Positions 40,001 through 51,400 of a stretch of DNA of 64,000 nucleotides are shown here, piece after piece. The notes under the pieces were generated by a model. That model had not been told where the DNA came from, searched no databases, and saw nothing but the letters and a program-made list of their open reading frames with translations. A program made the position numbers and the translations under genes. The DNA comes from Bugula neritina (lineage: Eukaryota > Bryozoa > Gymnolaemata > Cheilostomatida > Bugulidae). The stretch is taken from contig OZ037765.1 of assembly GCA_964035545.1 (NCBI GenBank), positions 16,424,698 to 16,488,697 on the forward strand, given 5' to 3'. Every line of letters begins with the position of its first letter. The stretch's first letter is position 1.

Positions 40001-42079
40001 TAGATGCATGTATTAGAAGTTCATTCAAATACCCAGCCAATCAAAGTTCTGTACCAAAATCTAGTGGCTCATTACCAGCTGGCATATTGGTAAACAATAG
40101 TCATTCATACTAGTATAATAGAGAACAAATCAAGCTAAGAGTTATGCAATAAGCTGCAAAACTGTACCAGGTCATTTTTGTACACGCAATTTTTAATTGC
40201 ATTTTATAAACACTTAATTTAGATGTTTTAAAAAGTACATCAGAGTGTCATCAGTTTAAGATATCAAATTAAATAATGCATGAAACAAAAGTTGCACAGC
40301 TAGCTTTTAGAAGCATGCATTTTGCAATTGAACTTGCAGTATTTTATATAAGTTATAATGGTGGGTATTGAACTGGTACACTTTGCTGATTGGCTGAGTT
40401 TTACATGGTCTATTGGGTTGACTAGAAACTCTAATTGTGCAAAAAATCAATTAAGTTGTCTATAAATGAAAATGAAAAATTGGCCTCCTCTCTTCAAATA
40501 AAAACATGTAGTACTTATTGCTAACTAATTTTCATAGTTTCAAGTAACCATTCACTTTTGAAAAATTGCACTTCGAAGTGGCAGAGTATATTGAAATTAA
40601 AAATTAGTTAGCATTTGACAGTCTAGTTTAAAAAGGTAGCAATTAAAATGAAAAACTTCTTTTAACTACTGAGGAAACAATATCAAACTTATGCTGCATA
40701 TCATGCCTTCATAAATTATGATTTTTAATTATGATTCACAAATGCTACCGATTTTTATTATTTTAAGCTACATTTAAGTGCTAAGTATGTTGGTGCTAAA
40801 AGAACTTGTATCTTCCCCCTTTACAAATATCATGGTTATCAAGATTCAAAAATTTCAAAAGAAAGTTGTTCAACTACATATCAAATAGCAAAAGACTTAG
40901 TATTTGCATCATTTCCATATTAACAGAAGTGGATAGAAACAAAGTAACTAACGAGTGTAATGGTTTGGTGAGAGAAAAATCATTATAAATTGATGAGGAT
41001 TGATTGAGCAACTGGGAGGTGATGATAGCACAGCGGAGAAATGGCTCTTATGGATGAAGTGATTTTGATGATGGAATGGTGAGTAAAAAGATGGAATTTG
41101 AGTGAATGATTAGGGAGTATAGCTATAGCAATACATTTGAACTATTTTTACTTCTACAATATATAGAACATTCAATAACAGCTAATTTAGACAAATTCTC
41201 TTTACTATGAAGTTTGATTTACCTTAAATAAATCCATCTTTAAATAGCAATCCATTATCTCAAAAACAAACGGTTTTATTAATATTTCTAGCTCTAAAAA
41301 AAGTAGTTAAGAAGAAATCTGCTGTAGATATTTTTTTATTATCAAAATAGTATATTAATGGTAACAATTAATATAAAACTAAATCTCCAGAAGATTAACA
41401 CTTCACTTACCACATTACCCCGAGTATCCCACAAGTCTACAAAATATGATTGGCCATACACTTCAGCAGGAATAGCATAATTGTCAAATATAGTAGGTAT
41501 ATACTCTGAAGGATAGCGACCTAGAGTTGCCGTAATGAGCAACACTGTTTTACCTATAAAATATTACAAATTTAAACTATAATTGTAACCAACTTCCGCA
41601 AGCAAAATCATTTTTACATAAAAAATGCAATTTACACCATTTTATAAATGAGCAGTTTCAAAAGAAAAAAATTGAAATTATAATTATAAGCATTTCATTT
41701 TTATCTTACCATCATGTTCAAGATACTAATTGGTTTTCATCAGGTTTTCATTTTCTAATTTTTGCACAACAAATAATATATGCTAAATAGTATATTTAAA
41801 CATACCAAAAATATTCACTCAATAACAGTACTCACAATAGAACTAACTTAATGTAATTATAAGCTTAGTTCCATTTAAACGAAGCCCATTTTCAAAAATG
41901 GCTTTTTGAAATGACCTATTTTTGACATGGCATTTTTGAAATGTATTACTCATAAGAAACCAGTGTTCAAATAAAAGAACAGCATTAAAAAACTTGGCAG
42001 ATTTACCACATTGGGAGGATCCAACACAAACCAATTTTAATCGATCTGGTCCATCATATCTCTCATCACAGCATGGCAT
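27481..42079 (-). CDS. Rho-BTB GTPase-like protein, paralog A
   Basis: Coding exons: 42079-42007, 41553-41411, 37071-36900, 36160-36021, 34795-34684, 30720-30521, 30006-29880, 29681-29451, 28863-28757, 28167-27916, 27726-27481; 1,803 bases, 600 residues plus TAG. Phases agree at every junction. Domains: Rho-type GTPase (1-175), basic and proline-rich linker ([10 protein letters not shown]...PPDLPP), first BTB, hinge, second BTB ([19 protein letters not shown]), BACK-like region ending [11 protein letters not shown]. This is the RhoBTB order; in the family these proteins act as adaptors, notably for CUL3 ubiquitin ligases. GTPase motifs are unusual: the P-loop GSSQCGKT has Ser at the Gly12 position and G3 is DTRGN instead of DTAGQ, so hydrolysis is probably lost. 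The N-terminus has a Cys pair and the end is CFPF, not a good CAAX. A 5' UTR junction is likely at 42108. Introns are bloated by transposons. Confidence 0.88.
31013..31121. repeat. (TA)n-(CA)n microsatellite, left edge of the DNA transposon
   Basis: ATGCATATATA leads into about 30 TA units, then (AC)n, and stops at the terminal inverted repeat of the transposon. Confidence 0.9.
31127..33966 (-). mobile_element. DNA transposon with degenerate transposase-like gene
   Basis: The ends 31127-31151 and 33943-33966 are inverted copies with two or three differences (core AATGAAAAA.CCAGTGATGT), and both abut (TA)n tracts. The interior encodes a transposase-like protein on the minus strand. It lies in the fifth coding intron of Rho-BTB gene A, in the same orientation as that gene. 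The superfamily was not assigned. Confidence 0.75.
31485..33680 (-). pseudogene. Broken transposase-like protein (DUF7869-type resemblance)
   Basis: Exon 33680-33207 (donor AG/GTGAGT) joins in phase to an exon starting 32788 (acceptor GATAG). Order: Lys/Arg-rich N-terminus; [16 protein letters not shown] cysteine cluster; [20 protein letters not shown] helix; [32 protein letters not shown] with [74 protein letters not shown]. The FDE, CDGC and CD residues could be parts of an RNase H-like DDE site (inference). There are frameshifts near 33485, 32385, 32230 and 31590, so it is not functional. I recall this domain series in many unnamed insect and cnidarian proteins; a DUF7869 match is my guess and needs a profile search. 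Confidence 0.7.
33972..34042. repeat. (TA)n microsatellite, right edge of the DNA transposon
   Basis: Two TA runs, separated by GGCCTGTATAA, directly follow the right terminal repeat. Confidence 0.9.
34170..34570 (+). pseudogene. LINE endonuclease fragment
   Basis: Plus-strand frames read [20 protein letters not shown] then [13 protein letters not shown]. This is the opening motif of the endonuclease of RTE-like LINEs, often annotated as craniofacial development protein 2-like. It is followed after a deletion by [19 protein letters not shown], from the endonuclease-RT linker. Stops and a large internal deletion show a dead copy. It lies in the same Rho-BTB A intron as the DNA transposon. Confidence 0.7.
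37246..40416. mobile_element. 3.2 kb foldback element with about 570-bp inverted arms
   Basis: The arm at 37246-38565 (interrupted by the CACCGG element) matches the reverse complement of 39850-40416 at roughly 90 percent or better. Outer ends read AATAGACCATGTAAAACTCA; inner ends read ATGGCATGTAAGCTATGGGA. The 1.3 kb spacer (38566-39850) has no gene. No certain target duplication is visible, so it may be a non-autonomous transposon or an inverted duplication. It lies in the second coding intron of Rho-BTB A. Confidence 0.8.
37595..38331. mobile_element. 737-bp non-autonomous DNA transposon, CACCGGCTTTCCATG ends
   Basis: Terminal inverted repeats CACCGGCTTTCCATG and CATGGAAAGCCGGTG are flanked by AAT on each side. 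The other foldback arm keeps the empty site (CAGCTGGTAATGAGCCAC), which fixes the ends and gives a 3-bp duplication. Both subterminal regions are packed with AGATCGATCT-type palindromes, about nine in all, which look like transposase binding sites. No coding capacity. Confidence 0.88.
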
Positions 42080-42959
42080 ATTGGTTTATAGAATGCTTCG
42101 TCTACACTCTACAACAACAAATCAATAAATAATCAGAGTTCTGTTGGCTTCTTGCGCAAATGAAATATGCAGCAGTTGTTTTTTGAAGGGAAGAGTATAT
42201 ATTTTGTGAAAATACAAAATCTAATCATTGTAATAATGAATGTATTATAAAATTATATTTATTAAAAATGTAGTATTTATATTCAACTTAAGTAAGCAAG
42301 AAACATTTATTTATTTACTACTTTATTTATTAAAGTAAACAAATTTTTCAGACACCACTGCATCCATCTTCAGAGTTATACATTGACTGTGATGTATATG
42401 TTTCTCGTTCACTTATTCTTAAAATTTATATGAATTACTACAATACAATGTAAAATTTATAGTATAAGATTGCATAATAACAAATTAGTCATATTATTAC
42501 ATAATTACTGCTTTCACAATAAAGCCATCAACACCACATTACCTCCTGATCTCACAATCATTAGGATATAATTATTCCATGCAAAAATCTACCAGCCATT
42601 TGGGTAGTCTCTTTCCCTAATTAAAAAGTCTGATTTTTCCTGATTAAACTTTATCAATAGCATCACTTTGTGCATCATAGAAATTACTGGCATTGTCAAC
42701 ATTTTCTTTAGTTGCTTGCGTATTGATGCATTATACAACTCTACATCAACTGAGGCATACTACTGGTCAATTGTGCTATTTTTACCATTGCCACTCTGCT
42801 CTGCAGAACTTATGTTAGCAACATGGCAATTTATTCCATCTGCCTCCACAACTTTGTCTGATATTGGTTTTGTGACAGTGCCTTGCCTCCATTTCATGTC
42901 TCATCTAGCCTTTCCTGGTAGGGATTAGCATGTCCATCTTCCTAACCGGGCTCTCCAGG

Positions 42960-44950
42960 TAACCTGGTCTCATGTCCGTACAACGTTGTTGGAGGCACAA
43001 TATTGTTGCTGTTTGGAGTGTTGTTATACCAGTGTACTATCTCTTCAGTAATTTTCCTTATCCTTGCCACCATCCCTTTTATTGTTTTATAGTTTCATCC
43101 AGCTACGCCATTACCAGTGTGTCTATATGCATAGCGAAACGCCAGTGACACATTTTAAATAGCCATAAAGCTCCTCATTCATAACAGCAGCTCTCTCGGT
43201 GACCCTTTTTCTGAGAAATATTCTTTTGAAGAGCTTGATAGCATGTTCAGCAGTTTCATTGGCCATAGGAATCCATATTGCAAACTGACCAGGACCAACC
43301 AGGACCACAATCAATGGCTGTTAAGTACGACTTCCCAACAAAATAGGTCACATCTGCAGCTAACCTTTCTCAACTTCTAAATTCTCATCCTTCTATCCCA
43401 CAGGGGCAGCAGGGTCAATTTGTTTGCAAACCTGACAATATTTCACTACTTCTGCAACTAATTTGTCAGGATGCATCTTCTTTACTTGAAAAACAGTTTT
43501 ATCACCACCAAAATGGAGTTTCCTATGAAGCTGTTTGATAATTTGATCTCTTTATTTTTGCTTAAAGCAATTGTCATGCAATCTTTTCTTAGCCATTTTT
43601 GAGGAACACGTGTGAGCACATCTGCTTAGCTTTTCTCCAAAAGAAACAATTTTCAAAGTTACTAGTAGCTCATACTCTGATATAAATTGAGTGATTGTAC
43701 CAAGTCTTCTTTCAATTACCATTTTGTTTCATTCACTTACTTTTAGCTTTTTAGTGTTTTATAAAATTGATCTGACCTAACCTTAAACACTTGCAATGCT
43801 AAATTTATTTCAATGCTAAATTCAATCCTCTTATCATAGCCTTTAACTCCACCAAATTAATATGTGAAACATTAGCATCCTGCTTCAGCCAGATGCCATC
43901 TTTAACAATGTTACCTTCAACTTCGGCACAGTAACCTATAGCCAAATTGCATAAGTCACACCAGACAGTACATCTTTTGCCTGGGCCCACCTCCCAGACA
44001 CCTCTCGCAGGGTTATGAACACATATCTTCTATAACATTTCATCTATCATCTGCTTAGCCTAAGCTGGAATTAGTTCCTGCCTTGATACATTATTTGCGG
44101 GCCTCTTAACATAGCCACATGCAGTTCTCAGCCTTGCCACACACAGAAAACAATTACCGTTTATTTGGATCATTTGACAAAACTGGTAGGACTCCATCTC
44201 TCTGCCACACAAATAAGCCATCTTTATCCTTTTGTACTCTTAAACCCAGCACTCGGCTATTATTCAAATTCTCTGAATATCCTGTGACTAAGCCATATTT
44301 CTCCAAAAGCTGCTTTACTTTTTTACTTGCACCACTTCCTCATTGATTCAGATATCAATGTAATGATCAGTATCATCTTTTACTTGATCATCTTGTGCTA
44401 GAACATGACTAACTATCCGTGACATGATCTTTGGTGCAACACTCAGCCCAAACCCCATCTGTGTCATCACATAAAACTGCCCTTTAAATTTGACAGTTTG
44501 GAGCCAGTGAAGTTAGTCATTAATGTGAGCCTGAAGATAAGCTTTCCACAGGTCTAGCAGTAAAACAACTGTTCCCGTTTTCTCCAGTTGCCAAGCTTTT
44601 CTTGGCAAATAGCAGTATCATCCCCAGGGTTACTCTTTATATAGCTATGGAGCTCACAATAGTCCATAACTGGGCGCATATTTTAGGTTTATTGAGCTTA
44701 AGAGTTGCCATGAGGGGTGTACCCCCGTCATATTTCACCTCAATATGCAACTCAGGTCACCCATATAAAATTCATTTATCCAACTTCATCTCATATTTTT
44801 CGAGACAATCAGGTGGCACAGCATACTCTGCAGATCAATTACTTAGCATAGGTTCTTTGTTTTGCCACTTCCATTTTACAGTCCATACACCATTATTAAA
44901 TCTTACTGAAAAGTCAGTATCCTCAATATTCAACGGCTCAGTATGAGATG
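42960..44950 (-). pseudogene. Decayed LTR-retrotransposon pol (RT, RNase H, integrase)
   Basis: Minus-strand fragments appear in pol order. RT at about 44580-44350 has LLDLWKAYLQAHI, FYVMTQMGFGLSVAPKIM and DHYIDI. RNase H at 43990-43805 has VWCDLCNLAIG and NLVELKAMIRGLNLALK. Integrase at 43314-43123 has GPGQFAIWIPMANETAEHAI. Frames are broken many times. It lies between the two divergent Rho-BTB genes. Its LTRs were not identified; the LTR-like sequence at 47.1-47.5 kb has the right orientation to be its 5' LTR, but that is speculative. Confidence 0.75.
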
Positions 44951-44999
44951 TTGTAACAGAACCACAAAGCCATACATCCCAAGAAACTCCACCATTTTT

Positions 45000-47130
45000 G
45001 CCAATAGTAACTCCACATAACTGTTATAAAATCAGAAAATAACATCTACACCACACACATGCATTGGCGCTACCAAACATCGTGCTCTTACAAATATGTA
45101 CATCACTTATCAGAAGATCAATTGAAGTTCCCCCCCCCCTCAGTTGTCTACTATAGATAACTACAAGGGAAATACTGTGATAATGAGTAAAAGAGTTTGG
45201 CTTATGTCTATAACTTTAAATATAATTATTACTATTAGTAATAGTACAATCAATAATCATATAATTATTATTAATAGCTAGAACTACATTTACAGAATTA
45301 GTATTACTATTAGTATTAGTATAACTATTAGTTATAAACTTAAAAATTCAAAATTGAATATTCAATATAATATAATATAATCCAAGTCTAGTAATTCAAC
45401 TACAATTATGACCATCAGTATCACTGTCAGTTTTAGTTTGCGTCAGAGTTTCATTTTGAGTAATACTTATAAAGTTATATATTAATTATAATACTCATAC
45501 TGATACTGTAAGTGTAATGCTATTAGTATTACTATTAGTAATAATAATACTAATAGCCAATAGGCAACAGCTTAAAGTTAAACTTAAAGTTAGTTTTAGC
45601 TAGTACTAGTAGCTACCTCGTGCTTACTGTTAAGTTTTAGTCTTAATCTTATACTCACTGAACTAGAAATAATAATAGTCTTTTCCAGTTCATTGGCTAC
45701 ACTAGAGTAAATCTAAAAGTAAATGTAATCAGTTATTACTTTAAAGTGAAGATTAAAAATTAATGTAATAGCTTAGGTTTATACTTAATCGGTATTTAGT
45801 AGTTTTCAAATTGATGGAATTTAACTTTAAAATAAACGCCGAGAACATTGACTTCAAGTTCATAGATTCGAGTTGCGCACAGCACAGCTACCATTAGGCT
45901 AAGCCTATGATTATTACAGATTACGGCCAAACTCTTATTTAGTGATTTACTTTTAGTTTTAGTAGAAAAAGAAGTGCGCAGACTCATGCTGATACTCATA
46001 ATTCAACTTTAAGCTCTAGAGTCTAACTCTAGGGGCTAGAAGTAGGTGGCCTCTAGGCTCTAACGGAACGGTAGTCTTTATCGTAGAATTATCTATGTAA
46101 AGTGATCACTCTATAAATATCACTATCACTATGGTCTTCAAAGGTGATTACTGATTAGTCGAAAGTTATGGAAAAAGTTTAGCTATACATAGCTAAAAAT
46201 TGAAACCGAAATTAAACAGCATTATTTCTTGTGAGCAGGAAACAGTTTATTTTGTCGTTTCCGACCAGAATGGCAAATTTCACTACTAGTATTAGGACTA
46301 AAGATGGAATTCCCAGATTATAAATAGAAGTATCATTCGATTGGCTTGTATATATAGTTTATTAACAGAATGATTGCAACCGTAGCTTTTATTCGCTACT
46401 TACTTTGCCTCCGCCTATAAAAAAGCTTAACAGTTCGAAACCAGTATACATTTTCAATGCGTTGCTAAGACTCGTGTTGGCGAAGTACGCTGTAAGCAGA
46501 TGAGAAGAATTCGAAAAGCACAAATTAGATACTCTAACTGTAAGTAACAAAGTATGCTCGGTAGTCAGCTCGATCTATTTTTTAACTAATATCACAATTA
46601 GTTTCTTGATTGTAATCGGCATTCGTGTTGAGCACGGAGATTGACTTTGAGCTGATGTAAAACTAAAAGTAAAACTAAATCATAAATTATGTTAATGGCT
46701 TGATCACTAAAAGTAAAATCTAATCAGATCACTAATCAGTAAATGTTATCAGTATCACCAGTTTTACAAATGTTGGAGTTTTTTTAGTTTAACTTTAAAG
46801 ATTTATTTCTACCGATACTGTCACTCTGCTTATTTAGTGTACAGGCTGAAAAAATTCAAAGTGAAAATTATTGAAAATTGAAATTATTCATCATAATGAT
46901 AACGATAAAACTAAAAGGATAATCGCAAAGGTAAAACTTGCATTAATTAATATTTAATTTAACTCTAGGTAAACGAAAAATAGAAGCCTTATACTTATAG
47001 AGTTATAGTTATTGATCAGTTTGTGGCCTACATATTCGTAGTGATACTTGAATTATCATAAATTATTAATTTTATTATGAATATGAAATTTGCATATTGT
47101 GATAGTTTTGTGGGTTATGAATGAAACTAG
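45000..47130. other. Intergenic AT-rich DNA with short interspersed TTAGTATTACTA-like repeats
   Basis: Between about 45.2 and 45.8 kb, ACTATTAGTATTAGT-like words recur imperfectly on both strands. No coding region is recognised. The likely start region of Rho-BTB gene B lies near 46.4 kb. Confidence 0.5.
46416..46545 (+). promoter_or_regulatory. Candidate core promoter and non-coding first exon of Rho-BTB gene B
   Basis: A TATAAAAAAG box at 46416-46425 is followed by a short stretch ending in a good donor (AACT/GTAAGT at 46540). This could splice to the acceptor at 48381-48382 (TTTGCAG), which precedes the B start codon by 34 bases. Paralog A has an acceptor at the equivalent place before its ATG. 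Inference only. Confidence 0.4.
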
Positions 47131-47139
47131 TGCTTTACA

Positions 47140-47423
47140 TGCTTGTTATGAGAAACAAGGCGAGAAATAAGGTAGAGGATAAGGTAGCTTTATTGTAGTC
47201 CGAATGATCCAATAGTCCGTATCCAGCGAGCTCCAGTAGTAGACTGAATCTACACTGAAACTCGCTGGCTTTTATATACACACAGGACAAAGACATTCCT
47301 TTGTTTGCCGAGATTGGAGGCCCGAAATGCCGAATTTGGCATCTCGGCACTTCGGTAGTCCGATATGCCGAGAATCGGCATATCGGTGTTTCGGAGGACC
47401 GAAGTGCCGATCTCGGCAACAAA

Positions 47424-47454
<31 letters not shown>

Positions 47455-47460
47455 ACATAA
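47140..47460 (-). repeat. LTR-like sequence with a GCCGA palindrome cluster
   Basis: Read on the minus strand: a GCCGA-rich palindromic U3-like part (47300-47424), then TATATAAAAG (about 47270), a GCGAG...CTCGC hairpin, and AATAAAG (about 47190). That is the order of U3, TATA, R and polyadenylation signal in an LTR. A related copy lies at 52.6-52.9 kb. A (CA)n tract borders it at 47426-47454. Confidence 0.5.
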
Positions 47461-48416
47461 ATTTACCACAATATACATCCTCTTACAAGTTATAGTGGTA
47501 ATTATACTTGAAGTAGCTTGATCTAATCTATTTTGAAATCTTGTTTTTTTGTCTGAAGTTTAATTGAAATTCGGTTTAGTTTCTTGCTTTGACTAATCAT
47601 TTCATTCACAATGCACCCTTTATAGCTGTGAACAATATTAGTATTGCATCAAATGTACAATATTGAGCTAATTTTAGAATATTTAACTCAAAATTGATTT
47701 AGCTGCCTTTTATTTTAACTGAAACTCTTGAAAATTTAAGTTATCACAATTTGCACTAACTGTCATTAATGATATTAACTTAATATCATTATGATAAAAC
47801 AATATTTTTGGACAGTGGTGGAATTTATTATTATCATTTTAATTCCATTATTGTATTACTAAATTATATTACTTTTTCCTCGTTATTAATTTGTTTTAAT
47901 TTTTGAAAATTTACGTAAAAGACCAGCATATTGGTTGCCAATGTGGGATTTAATGTGGCTAGTCTTTTGCGTTAAATTAGAGTGCAGCTTATTTGTTATT
48001 TTAAACAATTTATATTTTTAAAAAGCTAATGTATATATAGTGGGGCTGTGTTAAGTTTTGTTAACTCAGCACTTGCTGACTTGAGCACTTGAAAGCAATG
48101 AATTGATTTGTGTCAGCCTGCTTAACTAATTAACCGTATTTGAAAATTCTTACGGACTTGCTGCAAATCATTGTAGTTTGAGCGAGGGAAAAAAACTACT
48201 CACTAATTGCTGTCAAGTGCATATATTTGTAATATTTGTATTTTAGAGATTTTGATGATATACAGCAATAATTTATTCTAATAAAGTTATTCTCATAAGC
48301 ATAGTTGGTATTACTTTTCAACAAATACATATTGATATGTTTTTATTTGGGATAAAATACAAAGGTTGAATATTATTTGCAGAGACAGCTGGGCTAATCA
48401 ATGCAGCAATCAGAAA

Positions 48417-51400
48417 ATGCCCACTAAAAATTTGAAACTGGTAGTTGTTGGAGATGGTGGTGTCGGTATGTAGTTTCTTTCAAAACATTTCAGTAATCTA
48501 CTCACTTACTTTTAGGTAAAGTTTTTTTCTCTGAAAGCGCACATGTATAGCTAAAATGAAATTATGTGTGTATATTTTAGGAAAGAGCTGTTTGCTGATA
48601 TCATTCACCACCAATTCGTTTCCTTCTGAATATGTTCCTACTGTATTTGATAGCTTTGCTTTCGACAAGATAGTTAATGGAAAAAACTACAATTTGAGTT
48701 TGTGGGATGTAGCTGGCCAGGTATTTTTTCAAATATTTTGTTTCTTTCTTTTAACATTAAATTAATAAGTGTGTGGCAAATCACAACTAAAAGTTGTTTC
48801 ATATATCAGAGGGATGGCTTAATGTTTATAATCTCTAACTGTAATTTGAGAGACCAACAGTTTTGGTGGCATAAGTCAATAATTGAACTACACACATATA
48901 AATACAGCGTTGTACACTTTTTGCCATATTCTAGCTTGCTTCTGAATGATAGAATTCAAATAGAAAAAGTTTTGTCAGCTAGTCATTGCAGCAATGACAC
49001 AATCTGTAGCAGTTGGTGGTGCACCAAATTATACATAGAAACGCTTCATCTTGGTCAGTAGATAGTGTAATACTCTCAATTAGCTTTTCTGCCATCTGGT
49101 GATATTATTACTTAAAGTTTTATGGTAAAATTTTCTAGAATTTTATAATTTTTACTTGTTTTAATTTATTCTTTTGGTAACTTTTGTTATTATAACTACC
49201 CACTTAAAACACTTTGATTTTATTAGACTTTACTATTTCTGTTTTTAATGGCATATTTTCCTCTAGTACTGTGAACAGTTTGTTTGTATTTATAGGAAGA
49301 TTATGACAGACTCCGCCCATTGTCATATCCGGGCACTGATGTCTTCTTAGTATGTTTTAGTCTTGCGGACAGGCACTCTTATGAAAACATAGCTCAAATT
49401 TGGATTCCTGAGTTGAATCGTTTTTGCCCAGGGGTTCCCAGGGTACTTGTTGGCTGTAAAACTGGTAGGTTAGCTAATGTTATTTTTAAAGTACAAGTAG
49501 TAAATATGATTTGTCACAGATCTTGTTGAATAATTTCATAAATCTCATTTTTTATAATTTGTTCTCTATTTTGTTGTAATATTTTTTAATAATCAGCACC
49601 TGCAAGTGTTTAAACATTTTTGAGTTATCTAGTTTAATTACTAAACTTCAAGCTGTTGGTAAACAGGTTTTTTATTAAAACGTAAAAGTAAACCATTTTG
49701 TTCGAGATAGTTATTTTAATATGCTTTCATAGCTGTTGCACTGTGTTCTGTGTATTGTTATTGTAGTTTTGCTTACTTGTTAGCTCACTGCAGTGTTACA
49801 GTTTGATTTACTTATTGACTAGCTTATAAAATATAATGACTGACTAAGACCAGCTCTTAAAGGATGTAGATTTACTACATTTTATTGTAAACTTTAAAAT
49901 GATCTGAGCTCTACTATTCTCCATTTTCTCTATTGTAGACCTCCAATCTCATTGCATTACCAAACAAGAAGCAATGAAGGCTGCAACAGACCTGCAGTGC
50001 GTAATGTACATGGAGAGCAGTTCTTTGCAGCTAAAGGGATTAACCGAACTATTTGATATGGCGGTATGTACCACTGTTATTCGATTAGTAAAAGCAAATC
50101 TCTTAAATTCCATGTTAATCAATTGCTATATGTTTATTTTCTTTCCGTATATAGGTTAAGGTAGCAGTTGTGAATATGGAGAGACTATCAAGTAAAACAA
50201 AAAGATTCAAGTTTCTGAAAAAAAAGAAAGAACTTCACTCACCTTCAAATGCAGACCTGTTGATTCCTCCTGTAATGCCCCCAGCTGGTTAGCTTATTTA
50301 TCATCAAAGGATTACAATATGCACATTTTTAAAATTAAATTTTTTGCTGGGTTTAGCGATTTAAATTTCAGAGATGGAAGCATTAAAAAGTGCTAGTTTT
50401 TTGGCTATTTTATCATGTTCTAATTATTGGTTGTAAATATGAATTATATAGGGTTTGCGCCAGAAATTGAGATAGAAACTAGTACAATTGGAGAGGATTG
50501 GCTAAACCTGTTGAATTCTGCCACAAATGCTGACACAACACTAATTTTACCAAATGGTGAAAGGTTTTATGCTCATCAAACTCTTTTAGCCAGCGCATCT
50601 GATGTTTTTCAGAAAGCGTTATTTATAGAACCAAAAAAGGTAAGCATTTTTTAAATTGTAGACCGTAGAGTTTAATTTGTAGTTATCTGTATTTTTATAC
50701 CAAAAATCAATTTTTTTATTTATTGAGGTAAACTTTTTTAAAAATGGGTTTTAGAAAAAACTTAAAGCTGAAGAAAAATTATTCAACCACCCGGCTATAC
50801 TGAAAGTGGACTCATCTGAGGCACCCAAATGTACCAAAGTATACCTGGCAGAGATTGTCTCCCCTCAAGCTATGAAACATGCCTTGCAGTTTTTCTACTC
50901 TGGTTTGTTATACACAACACGATATATAATATTATATATTACATTTAATTGGCTCTCTCCAACATCTTACTGGTGTTTTCACTCTCTACAGCTACTGTCA
51001 CAAGCTTAAAAATATGTCTTGCAGTTTTTTTACTCATGTACATTTGCTATGCAGTTGGTTCTAATTTCAAGAAAAATATTTTGTTACATTTTAATTAAAA
51101 CCATAATTTGCTACATAATGTGGTGAATTCTGTCTGTCCAAAAATATAGCTTTGTGATTCTGCTTGTGTTATTCTTAGCTACCTTATACTGAAATGTTTC
51201 TTTCTATTAATGTTGGGCCTATTATATTAGGCTGGCTGCATTTTACATGTTATAGTAACGTAGTTTGCTCTAAAGACTGTAGTTGGTACAATTTTTTTAT
51301 GTAATTTTAGGTGTAGTTGTCTTTGATAAAAGCCCTAATGACGCTCTTCTGCAGGATATTAGAAATTTAAGTGAATTGTTTTCATGTCCATTTCTCAAAC

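Noticed and set aside
48702-49061. Open frame running from Rho-BTB B exon 2 into the intron
   Set aside because: It is out of frame with the GTPase and lies mostly in the intron; the GTATTT donor after GQ explains the region.
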